Assembly: GCA_963815655.1 (NCBI GenBank)
Contig: CAWFHK010000001.1
Coordinates: 2,294,001 to 2,358,000 of the forward strand
Length of the DNA: 64,000 bases
Reading direction: 5' to 3'
DNA from: JAWOLE01 sp963815655
GTDB lineage: Bacteria; Acidobacteriota; Thermoanaerobaculia; UBA5066; Gp7-AA6
The number at the start of each line of letters is the position of its first letter. Position 1 is the first letter of the stretch. Below are positions 63,313 to 64,000 of the stretch, piece after piece. The notes beneath the pieces are model-generated. The model was given only the letters and a program-made list of their open reading frames with translations, was not told the DNA's origin and did no database searches. The position numbers and the translations under genes were made by a program.

Positions 63313-64000
63313 ATGACACCCCGGCCGCTCCGTTGCCCTCCCGCGACGAGCATCGCGGCGAGAGGGCCGTGCGACGAAGGGCTTCTCCTCGGTGCTCCGC
63401 GGGCGGCGATCGCGCCCGGGGCGCCGCGGTGGATCCTCGCCGCGACCGTGCTCGGCTCGAGCATGGCGTTTCTGGACGGCGGCGTGGTCAACGTCGCGCT
63501 GCCCGTGATCCAGGACCGCCTCGCGGCCTCGGCGGCCGACGCCCAATGGGTCGTCGAGGCGTACGCGCTCTTCCTGTCGTCACTCGTGCTGACCGGCGGC
63601 TCGCTCTCCGACCTGTTCGGGCGGCGGCGGACCTTCGAGACCGGCGTCGCGCTCTTCGCGGCCGCCTCGGCGGCGTGCGGGCTGGCGGACGGGCCGGCGC
63701 TCCTCGTCGCCGCGCGGGCGGCGCAGGGGATCGCGGCGGCGCTCCTGGTCCCGTCGAGCCTGGCGCTTCTCGGCGCGGCGTTTCCGCCGGTGGAGCGCGG
63801 TCGCGCCGTGGGTACCTGGTCGGCCTTGACCGCCATCGCGGGCGCGGGCGGGCCCGTTCTCGGCGGATGGCTCGTCGAGGCGGTCTCGTGGCGGGCCGTC
63901 TTCTTCCTCAACCTGCCGATCGCCGCGATTGCGCTCGCGATCTCGCGGACGAAGCTCGCGGAGAGCCGCAACCCCGACGCGCGACGGCTCGACCTCGCCG
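63313..64000 (+). CDS. MFS drug exporter, EmrB/DHA2-like, cut by window edge
   Basis: The open frame runs off the window after ~229 residues. It has a ~35-residue N-terminal extension, then helix 1 with LGSSMAFLDGGVVNVALPVIQ, AQWVVEAYALFLSSLVLTGGSLSDLFGRRRTF (DHA2 motif A), and VPSSLALLGAAFPPVERGRAVGTWSALTAIAGAGGPVLGGWLVEAVSWRAVFFLNLPI (motif C and following helix). These are typical of 14-helix DHA2 exporters. ATG at 63313; no strong Shine-Dalgarno. Confidence 0.88.
   Translation, partial: MTPRPLRCPPATSIAARGPCDEGLLLGAPRAAIAPGAPRWILAATVLGSSMAFLDGGVVNVALPVIQDRLAASAADAQWVVEAYALFLSSLVLTGGSLSDLFGRRRTFETGVALFAAASAACGLADGPALLVAARAAQGIAAALLVPSSLALLGAAFPPVERGRAVGTWSALTAIAGAGGPVLGGWLVEAVSWRAVFFLNLPIAAIALAISRTKLAESRNPDARRLDLA

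Overview
The window is a GC-rich bacterial chromosome segment from a Gram-negative cell: it carries BamD, RseP, several lipoproteins and signal peptides, and TatA. The large Vgb-type propeller protein with an extra C-terminal domain, the MJ0619/Tes-like radical SAM enzyme and the dense intergenic repeats together suggest Acidobacteriota, possibly the Thermoanaerobaculia. That placement is inference from gene content, because no rRNA or tRNA gene was seen.

Layout. 1-9 kb: end of thrC, a TIGR03960-type radical SAM protein, a secreted beta-propeller protein, a PTPS-family enzyme with the folate-type (PTPS-III) active-site signature, an MFS carrier, and typA/bipA broken by two compensating frameshifts. 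9-16 kb: recQ, an S9 peptidase, a secreted ankyrin protein, a SUI1-like factor and a histidine phosphatase. 16-24 kb: a DEAD-box helicase, the Tes-like radical SAM protein, thiO, a cyclophilin, an AmgK-like kinase and tatA. 24-29 kb: a Fis-type regulator, then the overlapping PASTA-rpe-bamD operon. 28-41 kb: PHP hydrolase, nfo, envelope glycosyltransferase-like proteins, two methyltransferases set among three diverged copies of an unknown repeat, and two tandem YfhO-like membrane proteins with a lipoprotein. 41-49 kb: truA-uppS-cdsA-dxr-rseP, covering isoprenoid, phospholipid and envelope-stress functions, with two more glycosyltransferases. 49-54 kb: copA plus an anchored cupredoxin, then queE-queC. 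54-61 kb: heat-shock group clpB-hsp20-htrA, a DMT exporter and gltX. 61-64 kb: a semialdehyde dehydrogenase, a decayed RutE-like nitroreductase and the start of an EmrB-type MFS exporter.

The most unusual property is the repeats. At least six unrelated 7- or 8-base unit families (TCCAAGG, TTTCAGG, CCGACAA, AGTCCCG, GATCGGGT, GACCGGGG), plus REP-like (TCATCCTGAGCG) and GTAGGGGCGG palindromes, fill gene junctions. Several have two opposed arms around a short centre. They repeatedly run into genes: they supply the queC start, the truA and recQ stops, the S9 peptidase C-terminus, and in-frame linkers in an MFS protein, RecQ and CopA.
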